64,000 nt of DNA from an uncultured Lachnospiraceae bacterium (GCA_910588775.1 CAJURH010000014.1:1-64000); one strand, 5' to 3'; numbered from the stretch's first letter, positions 45,006-54,265 are shown. Made by a program: numbers and translations. The notes: generated from the sequence alone by a model not told the origin.

Positions 45006-46493
45006 TTGGGCTATTTGTTAGGGATAGATGTTGGCACATCCAGTGTGAAATCACTGCTGATGGATGAAGACGGAACAGTTGCGGGCATTGCCCAAAAAGA
45101 GTATGATATGATAAAGCCCAGGCAATCCTGGGCGGAGCAGGAGATGGAGCAGCTTTGGGAAGCCACCGCCTGGACTTTACGCTCATTGATGGCCCAGTGT
45201 CCGCAGGCCAGAGAGGGTATATCAGGCATCAGCTATTCAGGTCAGATGCATGGGCTTGTTATGCTGGATAAGGAAGGTAAGGAAGTCAGGAATACCATTA
45301 TCTGGGCGGATCAGAGGTCTTCCAAGGCCATTGATCGTATCTATGAGATTGTTCCGAGAGAAGAATATGAGTCTGTGACGCTGAATGCTTTAAGCACGGG
45401 TTTTCTGGTCAGTTCCCTGGTTTGGGTTCGGGATCAGGAACCTGAGAATTATGAGAGGATTCACAAGGTTATGTTGCCCAAAGACTATATTCGTTTCCGG
45501 ATGTGTGGGGAACTGGGAACGGATATGTCTGATGCGTCCAGCACAGTGATTTTTGATACGGCGGCCAGGCAGTGGGCGTGGGATCTTATCCGCAGGATTG
45601 GCCTGGAGGAGAGTTTCTTTGTGACGTGCCATGAATCGTCCGAGATTGCGGGAACTGTGTCTGAAGCGTGCGCGCGGGAAACGGGTCTGCCAGAAGGCGT
45701 TCCCATTGCTTACGGCGGAGGAGACACGCTGGTGCAGGCATTGGGAAATGGTATGACGCGTCCGGGGATGGCGATTTCGAATATCGGGACGGCAAGCCAG
45801 TTGGTGACTATTTCGAAACGGCCCGTTTACGATAAGGATTTCCGAACGAATACTTTCTGTCACGTGGATGGCAGGCGGTGGCTGCTTATGGGGGCCAATT
45901 TAAGCGGAGGAGTTTCTCTAAAGTGGCTGAAGAATAATGTTCTGGCCATGGAAAGCTATGAAGCTATGACGGATCTGGCGGAGCAGTCTTTGCCTGGAAG
46001 TGACGGCCTGTTCTTTTTGCCATATCTCAGTGGAGAGCGCACGCCGTGGAACGACCCGAATGCCAGAGGCATATATTTTGGACTGGGTTTGAAACATGAA
46101 CGGGCAGATATGATACGGGCTGCTATGGAAGGCATCATCTATGCGCAGAAGTGTTCCCTGGAAATTTTCCGGGAGATGGGCTTGTCCTTTGAACGCGTAA
46201 TTGCTTCCGGAGGCGGGGCCAACAGTCGGGTATTTCGCCAGATTATTGCGGATCAGTTTGGGTGCGAAGTGGTGACAAATCTAGTAAAAGAGCAGGGATG
46301 CGTGGGAGCGGCGATTTTGGCGGGAGTCGGTGTTGGAGTGTTTTCTGATTATGAAGAGGCATGCAGCCGGATTGTGCGTTTTGGCGATGAAGTTACGGAA
46401 CCGAACGCGTCCAATCATAAGTTGTACGAGGAGCGGTTTCAGGTGTTTGCACGACTGTATCCGTCCAATCGGGAATTATTTGCGCTGTTATAA
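45006..46493 (+). CDS. FGGY-family carbohydrate kinase (xylulokinase-like)
   Basis: 495 residues. Start LLGIDVGTSSVKSLLMDEDG (ATP/phosphate loop), GISYSGQMHGLVMLD with the substrate-side residues of xylulokinases, then TIIWADQRS and YLSGERTPWNDPNARG. The C-terminal ATPase motif is ASGGGANSRVFRQIIADQFG. TTG 45006 is the start: AGGAGGG lies 8 bp upstream, whereas the ATG at 45001 opens a dead frame. It probably phosphorylates a ketose or polyol intermediate made or consumed by the dehydrogenase at 47695. Sequence alone does not fix the sugar. Confidence 0.9.
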   Translation: MGYLLGIDVGTSSVKSLLMDEDGTVAGIAQKEYDMIKPRQSWAEQEMEQLWEATAWTLRSLMAQCPQAREGISGISYSGQMHGLVMLDKEGKEVRNTIIWADQRSSKAIDRIYEIVPREEYESVTLNALSTGFLVSSLVWVRDQEPENYERIHKVMLPKDYIRFRMCGELGTDMSDASSTVIFDTAARQWAWDLIRRIGLEESFFVTCHESSEIAGTVSEACARETGLPEGVPIAYGGGDTLVQALGNGMTRPGMAISNIGTASQLVTISKRPVYDKDFRTNTFCHVDGRRWLLMGANLSGGVSLKWLKNNVLAMESYEAMTDLAEQSLPGSDGLFFLPYLSGERTPWNDPNARGIYFGLGLKHERADMIRAAMEGIIYAQKCSLEIFREMGLSFERVIASGGGANSRVFRQIIADQFGCEVVTNLVKEQGCVGAAILAGVGVGVFSDYEEACSRIVRFGDEVTEPNASNHKLYEERFQVFARLYPSNRELFALL

Positions 46494-46544
46494 AAGGGAG
46501 TTTTTGGGCAACTGCAAAAAATATGATCTGGAAAGAGGAACGAA

Positions 46545-47576
46545 ATGGGAAACGATTGCAATAGTACATTATATGAGGATGTCCGGGAGCGGATTTGCCG
46601 GAAAATATACGAGGGCGTTTTCCAGGAAGGAAAGAGGATTCCTGCAGAGAGGACTTTAGCTGAGATGCTTAAAGTGAGTCGCATCACGCTTCGCAAATCT
46701 TTGGAATTGCTGGCGCAACAGGGCTTGATTGTAAAAGAAGTTGGAAGCGGCAGCCGCGTGGTCCTCCCAAATTGTGGAACGCCCAGCAGTACAGACATGA
46801 TTGTCTTAATTGCTCCGGCGGAAAATCCTTTCTTTTCAGATTTTATCAAACATTTTCAGGAGTATGGGCAGGAATATGGCTCCATGGCGCTTTATGCGGA
46901 AAAGCCCCATAAAGAATCGCTTGCAGACAGCATTTACCGTTTTTGGCAAAAACGCTTGCAAAACGTGGTGGTCTGGCCGGAGGATGCGAAGGTCGACAGT
47001 GAGAAAATGCGGCGGCTCCGGGCGTTGGGGATGAATATGGTTTTTTTCGATACGGACAGTGGATTGCCCTTTGCGGATGCGGTGGCGCTGGATAATCAAA
47101 AAGCGGTGCATGAAATATGTATGCATATTCGGAAGAAAGGAATACGGCAGATCGGGTATATTGGGTGGGCGGATGGACCAAAATACAGCCGGCAGGCTCG
47201 AGAACAAGCGATTTTAGAGGAACCGGGGGCCGAGATATTGGCGCGGTTGTCCTGGAAGGCGCGTAAGCTGGCCAAAGAGCTTTTGTATGATTTTCTTTGT
47301 AAACGTGCAGAAAAACTGCCTCCTGCAATTTTTTTTGGCGATCGGGAATGTGGAATCGCCGTATGGGATGCTTTGCGGGAGATGGGAAGGACTGACATTC
47401 TTTTGGCGGGAATAGATGATTTTCCTGGGGCGAGGGAAGCGCATGCGATTGTTTGCAGACAAGATATCCGTCGGTCGGTTCAGGAGATTTTCCGATGCAT
47501 TGAATTACAGAATGAAAAAGGGACCCTTTGGCATGCAGAAACTCACTGCATAAATGGTTGTGTTGTGGTATACTAA
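46545..47576 (+). CDS. GntR-type regulator with LacI-like sensor domain
   Basis: 343 residues. N-terminal winged helix of the GntR family (YEDVRERICRKIYEGVFQEGKRIPAERTLAEMLKVSRITLRKSLELLAQQGLIVKEVGSGSRV, residues 9-72), followed by a periplasmic-binding-protein-like domain (IVLIAPAENPFFSDF, GMNMVFFDTD, IRQIGYIGWADG, DILLAGIDDFPGAREA). This architecture, as in AraR, senses a sugar and lets go of DNA. Candidate sites are the palindromes at 41649-41673 and 47583-47595. It follows the kinase by 51 bp. Confidence 0.88.
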   Translation: MGNDCNSTLYEDVRERICRKIYEGVFQEGKRIPAERTLAEMLKVSRITLRKSLELLAQQGLIVKEVGSGSRVVLPNCGTPSSTDMIVLIAPAENPFFSDFIKHFQEYGQEYGSMALYAEKPHKESLADSIYRFWQKRLQNVVVWPEDAKVDSEKMRRLRALGMNMVFFDTDSGLPFADAVALDNQKAVHEICMHIRKKGIRQIGYIGWADGPKYSRQAREQAILEEPGAEILARLSWKARKLAKELLYDFLCKRAEKLPPAIFFGDRECGIAVWDALREMGRTDILLAGIDDFPGAREAHAIVCRQDIRRSVQEIFRCIELQNEKGTLWHAETHCINGCVVVY

Positions 47577-47582
47577 ATATAG

Positions 47583-47595
47583 AATGGTAACCATT
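47583..47595. promoter_or_regulatory. Candidate operator upstream of the dehydrogenase gene
   Basis: AATGGT-A-ACCATT, a perfect 13-bp palindrome in the 118-bp gap between the regulator and the dehydrogenase. Its half-site resembles the arms of the operon-promoter palindrome. Confidence 0.5.
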
Positions 47596-47694
47596 TTGGC
47601 AGGTGGTATTTTTGTGAAGCGTTTGGTCTTAGAAAGTATGAAAACGCAGTGCAAAATACGCTTATTTAAAACTTAGGTTTAGGAGGATATGGCG

Positions 47695-49308
47695 ATGAAA
47701 CTGACATTGGAAGGGTTGAAGAACCGTCAGGATTGGGAAAAAGCAGGCATAGAGCTTCCTTCATACGATGTGGAGGCGGTTGTGGAGAAAACCAGGAAAG
47801 CTCCAGTTTGGGTGCATCTGGGTGTGGGGAATATTTTTCGGATTTTCATCGGGGGAATTGCTGATCAGTTAATTGAAGAAGGCCTGATGGACAAAGGCAT
47901 TACTTGTGCGGAGCTTTTTGATTATGATGTGGTGGACAAGATTTATGCTCCTTATGACAACCTGGTATTGGCCGTTACGTTGCATGGAGATGGCAGCACA
48001 GACCGAAAAGTCTTGGGATCGCTGACGGAGGCGGTCAAAGGGCAGTCTTATGACGCTGTTCAGTGGGCGCGTATGAAAGAGATTTTCCGGGAGCCAGGAC
48101 TGCAGATGGTTTCTCTGACGATTACAGAAAAGGGGTATGCGCTGACCAATGCAGACGGGACTTATTTTGATTTTGTGAAAGCGGATCTGGAGAACGGGCC
48201 GGAGAAAGCGACCAGCGCTATGGCTGTAGTGGCGGCTATGTTGCTGGAGCGTTACCATAATGGAAAAGCGCCGCTGGCGCTGGTGTCTATGGATAACTGT
48301 TCTCAAAACGGATCAAAATTCCGGGCAGCGGTTTTGGAAGTGGCGCAAGAGTGGAAGAAACGCGGTTTTGTGGAAGAAGGATTCCTTTCTTATGTCAGTG
48401 ATGAGAGTCAGGTGTCTTTCCCATGGACCATGATTGATAAAATCACTCCCCGTCCCAGCGAAAAGGTTGCCGATGAGCTGGAAGCGTCCGGTGTGGAAGG
48501 GATGCAGCCGGTAATTACATCTAAGAGCACGTATATTGCGCCGTTTGTGAACGCAGAGGGTCCCCAATATCTGGTGGTGGAAGACAGTTTCCCCAACGGC
48601 CGTCCGGCTATGGAGAAGGCAGGTGTATATATGACCAGCCGTGATACAGTCAATAAGTCTGAGAAAATGAAAGTGACCGTGTGTTTGAATCCCATTCATA
48701 CTGCGTTAGGTCCTTACGGATGCGTATTGGGATATGAGTTGTTTGCAGACGAAATGAAGGATCCGGACATGCTGGAGCTGGCGCGTCAGGTGGGTTATGT
48801 GGAAGGCATGGAAGTGGTTCCCGACCCGGGCATTTTGTCGCCCAAAGCTTTTTTGGATGAGCTAATTAACGAGAGATTTCCCAATGCTTATCTGGGAGAC
48901 ACTACCCAGAGACTGTGTGTGGACGTTTCACAGGGCATCGGGATCCGTTTCGGAGAGACGGTGAAATCCTATGTGGCCAAATACGGGGATGCGAAAAAAC
49001 TGAACGCTATTCCCATCGCCATTGCTGGATGGCTTCGCTATCTTCTCGGGGTGGACGATGAGGGTAATCGCTATGAACTGGCGCCAGACCCCATGGTTTC
49101 AGAAATGCAGGAGCGGATGGCGGGCGTTGTTGTGGGAGATCCAGCCAGTCTGAAAGACCAGCTAAAAGGTATTTTGTCCAACGAAAATATTTTTGCCACA
49201 GATTTGTATAAGGCTGGGATTGGAGAGAAGATCGAAGATATTTTCCGGGAAGAGATTGCGGGTCCAGGGGCTGTGAGAAAGACTGTGAAGAAATATCTGG
49301 CGAAATAA
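47695..49308 (+). CDS. Mannitol dehydrogenase-family oxidoreductase
   Basis: 537 residues. Long-chain polyol/uronate dehydrogenase family (mannitol 2-dehydrogenase, fructuronate and tagaturonate reductase). N-terminal nucleotide-binding part (VWVHLGVGNIFRIFIGGIADQL), VSMDNCSQNGSKFR, FPWTMIDKITPRPSEKV, and the catalytic Lys-x5-Asn-x2-His (K326, N332, H335 in KVTVCLNPIHTALGPYG). ATG 47695 is chosen over ATG 47689 because AGGAGG is 8 bp rather than 2 bp upstream. It likely interconverts a keto acid or ketose with a polyol in the GRE pathway. Confidence 0.9.
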   Translation: MKLTLEGLKNRQDWEKAGIELPSYDVEAVVEKTRKAPVWVHLGVGNIFRIFIGGIADQLIEEGLMDKGITCAELFDYDVVDKIYAPYDNLVLAVTLHGDGSTDRKVLGSLTEAVKGQSYDAVQWARMKEIFREPGLQMVSLTITEKGYALTNADGTYFDFVKADLENGPEKATSAMAVVAAMLLERYHNGKAPLALVSMDNCSQNGSKFRAAVLEVAQEWKKRGFVEEGFLSYVSDESQVSFPWTMIDKITPRPSEKVADELEASGVEGMQPVITSKSTYIAPFVNAEGPQYLVVEDSFPNGRPAMEKAGVYMTSRDTVNKSEKMKVTVCLNPIHTALGPYGCVLGYELFADEMKDPDMLELARQVGYVEGMEVVPDPGILSPKAFLDELINERFPNAYLGDTTQRLCVDVSQGIGIRFGETVKSYVAKYGDAKKLNAIPIAIAGWLRYLLGVDDEGNRYELAPDPMVSEMQERMAGVVVGDPASLKDQLKGILSNENIFATDLYKAGIGEKIEDIFREEIAGPGAVRKTVKKYLAK

Positions 49309-49317
49309 AACGTTTAG

Positions 49318-49357
49318 AAATCCTCCATCGTTCGATACATCGAACGGCGGAGGGATT
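49318..49357 (+). terminator. Hairpin after the GRE operon
   Basis: AATCCTCC...GTTCGAT pairs with ATCGAAC...GGAGGGATT around 49318-49355. T-run is short (TTCTT), so it is a terminator or RNA-stabilising end. Confidence 0.5.
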
Positions 49358-49522
49358 CTTGAAAGAAATTGGAATGTCGAATATAGGTATAGAATATCGA
49401 TGCAATATTAACGGTGTACGAGGCTGCATTCATTTCATCAAATGTGGCGATATATTCAAAAATCTTGAAAATTTAAAGCCTGTAATGCAGAAGATTTCAA
49501 TGAACGATAGAAAGTTCTTGGT

Positions 49523-49897
49523 TTAACGGTAGTCGCATTTCTGACAGTGTACCATAATATTTTCGCTTTCTTTTTTGTAAAAAATACCAGACCATTGACA
49601 GATGCTCTGCAGAATCGGGACCACAGAAGCCCCTTTTTCAGACAAGGAATATTCCACACGGGGCGGTATTTCGTCATAAGATTTTCGCAGCACAATATCG
49701 TTGGCAATCAGTTCCTTTAGCGCGCCTGACAAAACAGCGTCGGTAATATTGCCCATTTCTCTGCGCAGTTCGCTGAATCTTAAAACTTTTTTATAGGCTA
49801 ATACGCATATAATTCTTGAATTCCATTTCCTGCCGAAAATTTCCATTCCATATTCTAAGGGGCATCGTATGTCTTTATCTAGTTTTCTCTGATACAT
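49523..49897 (-). CDS. HxlR-family winged-helix regulator
   Basis: 124 residues. HxlR signature: CPLEYGMEIFGRKWNSRIICVLAYKKVLRFSELRREMGNITDAVLSGALKELIANDIVLRKSYDEIPPRVEYSLSEKG. The N-terminal Cys (C12) is the residue used by redox- or electrophile-sensing HxlR members, and the C-terminus has two more Cys (HCQKCDY). It may regulate itself and the divergent metF through the inverted repeat at 49975. Confidence 0.88.
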   Translation of the reverse strand: MYQRKLDKDIRCPLEYGMEIFGRKWNSRIICVLAYKKVLRFSELRREMGNITDAVLSGALKELIANDIVLRKSYDEIPPRVEYSLSEKGASVVPILQSICQWSGIFYKKESENIMVHCQKCDYR

Positions 49898-49974
49898 CTC
49901 ATCATTTCCTTTGAATATGCTTTTGTTAGGGATTTACAAGATAATCATAGGTTATTTCGAGTCAAAAAGCAAGT

Positions 49975-49994
49975 TACTATGAAATTTAATAGTA
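49975..49994. promoter_or_regulatory. Candidate HxlR operator
   Basis: TACTAT-N8-ATAGTA inverted repeat in the divergent hxlR-like/metF region. HxlR-type proteins such as YodB bind TACT...AGTA repeats, so it is a plausible site. Confidence 0.4.
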
Positions 49995-50161
49995 TATAAT
50001 AAATTTCTTTGTATATTGTTTAAAATTAATTAAAAATATATAATAGAGATATATTTTGAAAAGCAAAGATTAAATGGCAAAAAAACATAATATTATAAAT
50101 CAGGCGAGTCTGGACAAAGGCGAATTTCAGGCGGACTTGGGAAAAAGGAGGAGAGAACAGT

Positions 50162-51076
50162 ATGCTCGAACATTTGGCGGATGCAATGAGAGAACGAATG
50201 GTTTTGTCTTTTGAGGTATTTCCACCCAAGACGGATCAGGGGCTGGTGAAGCTGAAAGACTGTCTGGATCATTTGTATGCTTTCCAGCCAGATTACGTTT
50301 CCTGTACATATGGAGCCGGCGGAACCAATGTAGGTAAAAACATGGAAGTCTGCAAAATGATTGTGGAGGCGGACAACGACACGGTTCCGGTGACTCATTT
50401 TACTTGCATCGGAAATACAAAGGGAGAAATCAAGGAAAAGCTTCAGAATTATCTGGATAATGGAGTGGATCATATATTGGCGCTGCGGGGGGATCTTCCG
50501 GATGGATGGACAGGCACCGGGGGGGATCTGTCTTATGCCACGGATCTGGTCAGCTTTATCCGCAGGGAGTTTGGTGATCGGTTTGAGATTGCGGTGGCCG
50601 GCTCACCGGAAGGACATATTGCCTGCCGTTCTCTGGAGGCGGATATCGCCCATCTGAAGCAAAAACAGGACGAGGGTGCGAATTTTATTATGACGCAGCT
50701 TACCTTCGATATGGAGCAGTTCAAATACTGGCTGGACGCTATTCGCTGCGCGGGCATAACCATGCCGGTGGATGTGGGCGTGATGCCTGTTTTGAACCGG
50801 GAGTCGGTGATTAACATGTGCCTGTCCCGCAATGGTTGCGCCATTCCCCGGAAACTGGCGGAGATTATTTCACATCATTGGTTTGACAAGGACGCAGAAG
50901 GGAACAAGCGCCAGGACGTGCTGGATGCGTTCCGGGAAGAGGGAATCGAGTATACAGTGAATCAGATTCTGGAATACGTATCCCTGGGTGTGGGTGGCAT
51001 TCATCTGTACGCGCTGAATACTTGGGAAAACTCTACAGAAATTCTGAACAAAGCGGGTATCCGCACGATTGTTTAA
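50162..51076 (+). CDS. metF: Methylenetetrahydrofolate reductase
   Basis: 304-residue MetF, a TIM-barrel flavoenzyme reducing methylene-THF to methyl-THF for methionine synthesis. Landmarks: LSFEVFPPKTDQG, the VSCTYGAGGT motif, PVTHFTCIGNTKGEIK, DHILALRGDLP, IAVAGSPEGH and ITMPVDVGVMPVLNR. AAAGGAGGAG precedes the ATG. The visible intergenic region has no obvious riboswitch. It lies upstream of the lar genes, perhaps by chance or as one transcript. Confidence 0.95.
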   Translation: MLEHLADAMRERMVLSFEVFPPKTDQGLVKLKDCLDHLYAFQPDYVSCTYGAGGTNVGKNMEVCKMIVEADNDTVPVTHFTCIGNTKGEIKEKLQNYLDNGVDHILALRGDLPDGWTGTGGDLSYATDLVSFIRREFGDRFEIAVAGSPEGHIACRSLEADIAHLKQKQDEGANFIMTQLTFDMEQFKYWLDAIRCAGITMPVDVGVMPVLNRESVINMCLSRNGCAIPRKLAEIISHHWFDKDAEGNKRQDVLDAFREEGIEYTVNQILEYVSLGVGGIHLYALNTWENSTEILNKAGIRTIV

Positions 51077-51150
51077 AAGATAAATCGCTCCTTCTTTAGA
51101 CTGCTCTGCTGGAGTCTGGGGGTAGAAGGTTATGGGAGGTGAAAGGCTTT

Positions 51151-51654
51151 TTGGAATTGTATTCAAAAGACGGAACGCTGTTTTTTGTTCAGATTGACCA
51201 TTTGACCGGAGAATTGCTGGGGCACATCATAGACTGCTTTTATGAAGCGGGCGCGAAAAATGTACAGATTGTAAACAGCATAACCAAAAAGAACCGTCCA
51301 GCCTACCTTCTGTTCATTGATGGGACGAAGGCGGACGCAGCGAAAATAGAGCAAATCATTGTAGAGGAGTGCGGTTCGTCGGGCTGGCACAGAATCGAGA
51401 CTTGCCACCGTCATACCAGGGTTTCCGTTCTCACTAGGGAGATCAAGGTTCGGACGGCTAAAAGCGTTTATAATTTTACTGCCAGGGGCAAAGTCATGGA
51501 TGAGGATGTGAAAAATATACGCCCGGAATACGACGACTGCCTGAAATTAAAAGAGTTGCTTTGGGAAAAAGAAGGAACGGCTTTTCCGCTAAGGCAGCTT
51601 CAAAAGGATCTGGCAGAATTGCTCCGCAATGAAGGAGAAGAACTGATTTTATAA
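51151..51654 (+). CDS. larC2: Nickel-insertion protein LarC, C-terminal domain as a separate gene
   Basis: 167 residues. It matches the C-terminal half of LarC, which inserts nickel into the pincer nucleotide cofactor: VQIDHLTGELLGHIIDCFYEAGAKNVQIVNSITKKNRPAYLLFI, then REIKVRTAKSVYNFTARGKVMDEDVKNIRPEYDDCLKLKELL. TTG 51151 is taken as the start, with GGGAGG 11 bp upstream; the GTG at 51139 overlaps that site. The N-terminal half is encoded separately at 54339, three genes downstream. In Lactobacillus plantarum larC is also split, but adjacent with a frameshift. Confidence 0.78.
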   Translation: MELYSKDGTLFFVQIDHLTGELLGHIIDCFYEAGAKNVQIVNSITKKNRPAYLLFIDGTKADAAKIEQIIVEECGSSGWHRIETCHRHTRVSVLTREIKVRTAKSVYNFTARGKVMDEDVKNIRPEYDDCLKLKELLWEKEGTAFPLRQLQKDLAELLRNEGEELIL

Positions 51655-51678
51655 ATTTTTACATAGAAAGGAATCGTT

Positions 51679-53463
51679 ATGGATTACAACAAAGGCAAAA
51701 TAATCACGGCAGCCCAGATGGCGGCTGTCTCCAATGTTTCTCATTTGACTAATGACAGAATCGAAGCGCTGGCCGGAGGTCACGGCATGGTAAATATCGC
51801 CGTCCATTCAGTGGCCAATGTGATTACAGAAGAAATCTTAGGCGGCGGCAGCGTTTCCATTAAGTTTGCGGATGTTCGGCGGCTTCCCGTGGAGAATATT
51901 TTGGAAAAGGCCATCCATACAGCCAAAGCCTCCGGCGCGGACGGAGCCAACGCTGCGCTGATTACAGCGGTCATGATGTATCTGGCAGGCTCCGCGGCGC
52001 AGGTGGGCATTCCCGCGGGAAACCGGAAGCTGGGCGCCACCTGCCGTATGATAGCCGGCGTGGACAGAAGCGGCGTAAGCGCCATTCCCACATCCAAGAT
52101 GAACAGCAAGATTTCCGGTTTTCCCGCCGTGATGGCCATTAATCAGGCCATGATGGAGGGAAAGCTTTCTCCCATCAGCGGACGACATGTGCCGGAGAAT
52201 GTGGCGGAAAGTCCTCTGTACGGACACAGTACGCTGGGCGAAGACATTATCTGGCCGGCCATGGCGGAAAAAGGAGCGGAAATAGGGACACAGGCTATGC
52301 TGGACGCTATGGCAGGCGCGGGGATTCGTCCGGAACCTTTGCAGGCGGCTTTACTGGGAGCTGCGGCAATCCTTGAAATTATCCACCCGGATGCGGAAGT
52401 GCCGGAAGGCCAGGGTCAGTACGGGAGAACCACTTCCGTCCGTCTGGTGGGACGCACCGCGGCTAAAGTGGCGGGTCTGCCAGAAAAAGTTCATATGTTT
52501 GTGACCGGTCAGGAGTTTGACACAGCGCAGCTAGTAGGCGATATTGGTTTGATTTTAAAAGACATCGGCGCGCCGTCGGTAATCGGCATGATGGCGCTGG
52601 CGGAAATTCTGGCATGCTTTAAAGAGCAGATTTCCAGCGGATTTTCCGCAAGTCCGGTAAACGCTCCGTTGGGTCATCAGGGTTCCTATGCGATTGTGGG
52701 AATGAAAGCTTTGCTGGAAGAAAACGCTAATCCAGATGAGATTGCCCGGAAAATAGCCAGTGAGCGGGTGGTGGCCTCCTTACATCCAGAATCTGCGTTG
52801 GTCAGCATCAATATTATAGCCAGAAAAGCGGATGAAGTGAAAAATGGACCAGTGACCAAGCTGTTGATTCAAGCCACAGAACCGGCTCGGGCAAAAGCCA
52901 TTTACGATAAAGCGGAGTTTGCTTTTGAGCAGTTATCTGCAGGAAAGTCTGTGGCGGATGTTGTGAAAGCTCTGGACGATGAAAGGCTGGCGACGGTGGA
53001 AGAAAATGCCGGAGCGCTCTTTACTTCCATGGCCGGACAGAAAGTGACGGTGAAAGTGGATGAGATTCGCAGCGCGGCCAGAAGAACCGTCAAACTGGTG
53101 AAAAAGTACTGGTCTTTCGACGCTTACACAGACGTAACCGTGACCATGGGAGATCAGAAGGCTGTGATGAAAGGCTTCATTCACGATGTAATTCCCAAAG
53201 TATGCCAGGGACAGTGCCAGGATGTGGCCTGGGCGGTGCCTTTTGCGGCGGCTGTTATGGATGATTTATCTCTTTCTGGTTGCAACATTTTGAATGTGGT
53301 GATTCCTGCAGCGGTTGCCTGTGCCATGAAGCTGGACACGCCGGCGGCCATAGCAGGAGAAGCGGAGTCGGCCGCCTACATCACCGTAGGAATTCCAGGA
53401 GCCAAGGTACATGCCACGGAAGTTGGAAAGATGGCTTTGGAAATTATCAATTATATGGAATAA
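51679..53463 (+). CDS. Unrecognised 594-residue protein within the lar cluster
   Basis: 594 residues, no signal peptide and no clear membrane helix. Ala/Gly-rich N-terminal half (GGHGMVNIAVHSVANVITEEILGGGSVSIKFADV, LAGSAAQVGIPAGNRKLGATCRM, SGFPAVMAINQAM). The C-terminal half has VCQGQCQDVAWAVPFAAAV and NVVIPAAVACAMKLDTPAAIAGEAESAAY. AAAGGA precedes ATG. I do not recognise the family; it is not a LarA racemase by motif. Its position between larC2 and larB suggests it uses, makes or protects the nickel pincer cofactor (inference). Confidence 0.7.
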   Translation: MDYNKGKIITAAQMAAVSNVSHLTNDRIEALAGGHGMVNIAVHSVANVITEEILGGGSVSIKFADVRRLPVENILEKAIHTAKASGADGANAALITAVMMYLAGSAAQVGIPAGNRKLGATCRMIAGVDRSGVSAIPTSKMNSKISGFPAVMAINQAMMEGKLSPISGRHVPENVAESPLYGHSTLGEDIIWPAMAEKGAEIGTQAMLDAMAGAGIRPEPLQAALLGAAAILEIIHPDAEVPEGQGQYGRTTSVRLVGRTAAKVAGLPEKVHMFVTGQEFDTAQLVGDIGLILKDIGAPSVIGMMALAEILACFKEQISSGFSASPVNAPLGHQGSYAIVGMKALLEENANPDEIARKIASERVVASLHPESALVSINIIARKADEVKNGPVTKLLIQATEPARAKAIYDKAEFAFEQLSAGKSVADVVKALDDERLATVEENAGALFTSMAGQKVTVKVDEIRSAARRTVKLVKKYWSFDAYTDVTVTMGDQKAVMKGFIHDVIPKVCQGQCQDVAWAVPFAAAVMDDLSLSGCNILNVVIPAAVACAMKLDTPAAIAGEAESAAYITVGIPGAKVHATEVGKMALEIINYME

Positions 53464-53470
53464 GAAATGA

Positions 53471-53501
53471 GGGGCATAGTTGTTTGGGGCTATGCCCCTT
53501 T
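53471..53501 (+). terminator. Hairpin between the 594-residue gene and larB
   Basis: GGGGCATAG (53471-53479) pairs with CTATGCCCC (53490-53498), followed only by TTT. Could be a partial terminator that lowers expression of the downstream genes. Confidence 0.5.
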
Positions 53502-53518
53502 GGATTATGGAGGAAACA

Positions 53519-54265
53519 GTGAAAAAAGGTAAAATAGAGAAAATTCTGGAACGGGTGCAGGGCGGGGAAATTTCCATAGAAGATGCCGTTCTCCAATTAA
53601 AAAAAGAACCGTTTGAGGATTTAGAGTATGCGAAGATTGACCATCACCGGGAATTGAGGCAGGGCAACGCGGAGGTTATATTTGGAGAAGGAAAAACGCC
53701 GGACCAGGTGCTGGGAATCATTGAAGCTATGGTTAAGCAAGGGCAGAAAAATATCTTAATTACCAGATTGTATGCCAAAGGCGCCGAGAAAATTAATGAG
53801 AGGTATCCGCTTCAATACAATGCGGAATCCAGAATCGGTTTTGTGGGAGAGCTGCCTAAGCCAGATGGAAAAGGAACCATTCTCATAGCCACGGGAGGCA
53901 CCAGCGACATTCCGGTGGCGGAGGAGGCGGTCTGGACGGCCCTGTCCATGGGAAATCAGGTGCAGCGTCTCTACGACGTGGGCGTGGCCGGACTGCACCG
54001 GACTCTGGCGCACCTGGACGAGATTATGAGCGCCAACGTAATTATTGCTATTGCCGGCATGGAAGGGGCGCTGGCCAGCGTTATCGCCGGACTTTCCGAT
54101 TGTCCCGTCATCGCTGTGCCCACCAGCGTGGGATATGGCGCGTCCTTTCACGGTATGGCGGCGCTTTTGTCTATGCTGAATTCCTGTGCCAACGGCGTGG
54201 GAGTGGTAAACATCGACAATGGGTTTGGCGCTGGTTGTCTGGCCAGCATGATTAATCACCGATAA
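53519..54265 (+). CDS. larB: Pyridinium-3,5-bisthiocarboxylate cofactor biosynthesis protein LarB
   Basis: 248 residues. LarB carboxylates and hydrolyses nicotinic acid adenine dinucleotide, the first step of the nickel-pincer nucleotide. The PurE-like core is clear: GFVGELPKPDGKGTILIATGGTSDIPVAEEA, YDVGVAGLHRTLAHLDEI, VIIAIAGMEGALASVIAGL, VPTSVGYGASFHGMAALLSMLNSCANGVGVVNIDNGFGAG. GTG 53519 is chosen because GGAGG lies five bases upstream; an in-frame ATG at 53507 overlaps that site. Confidence 0.9.
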   Translation: MKKGKIEKILERVQGGEISIEDAVLQLKKEPFEDLEYAKIDHHRELRQGNAEVIFGEGKTPDQVLGIIEAMVKQGQKNILITRLYAKGAEKINERYPLQYNAESRIGFVGELPKPDGKGTILIATGGTSDIPVAEEAVWTALSMGNQVQRLYDVGVAGLHRTLAHLDEIMSANVIIAIAGMEGALASVIAGLSDCPVIAVPTSVGYGASFHGMAALLSMLNSCANGVGVVNIDNGFGAGCLASMINHR

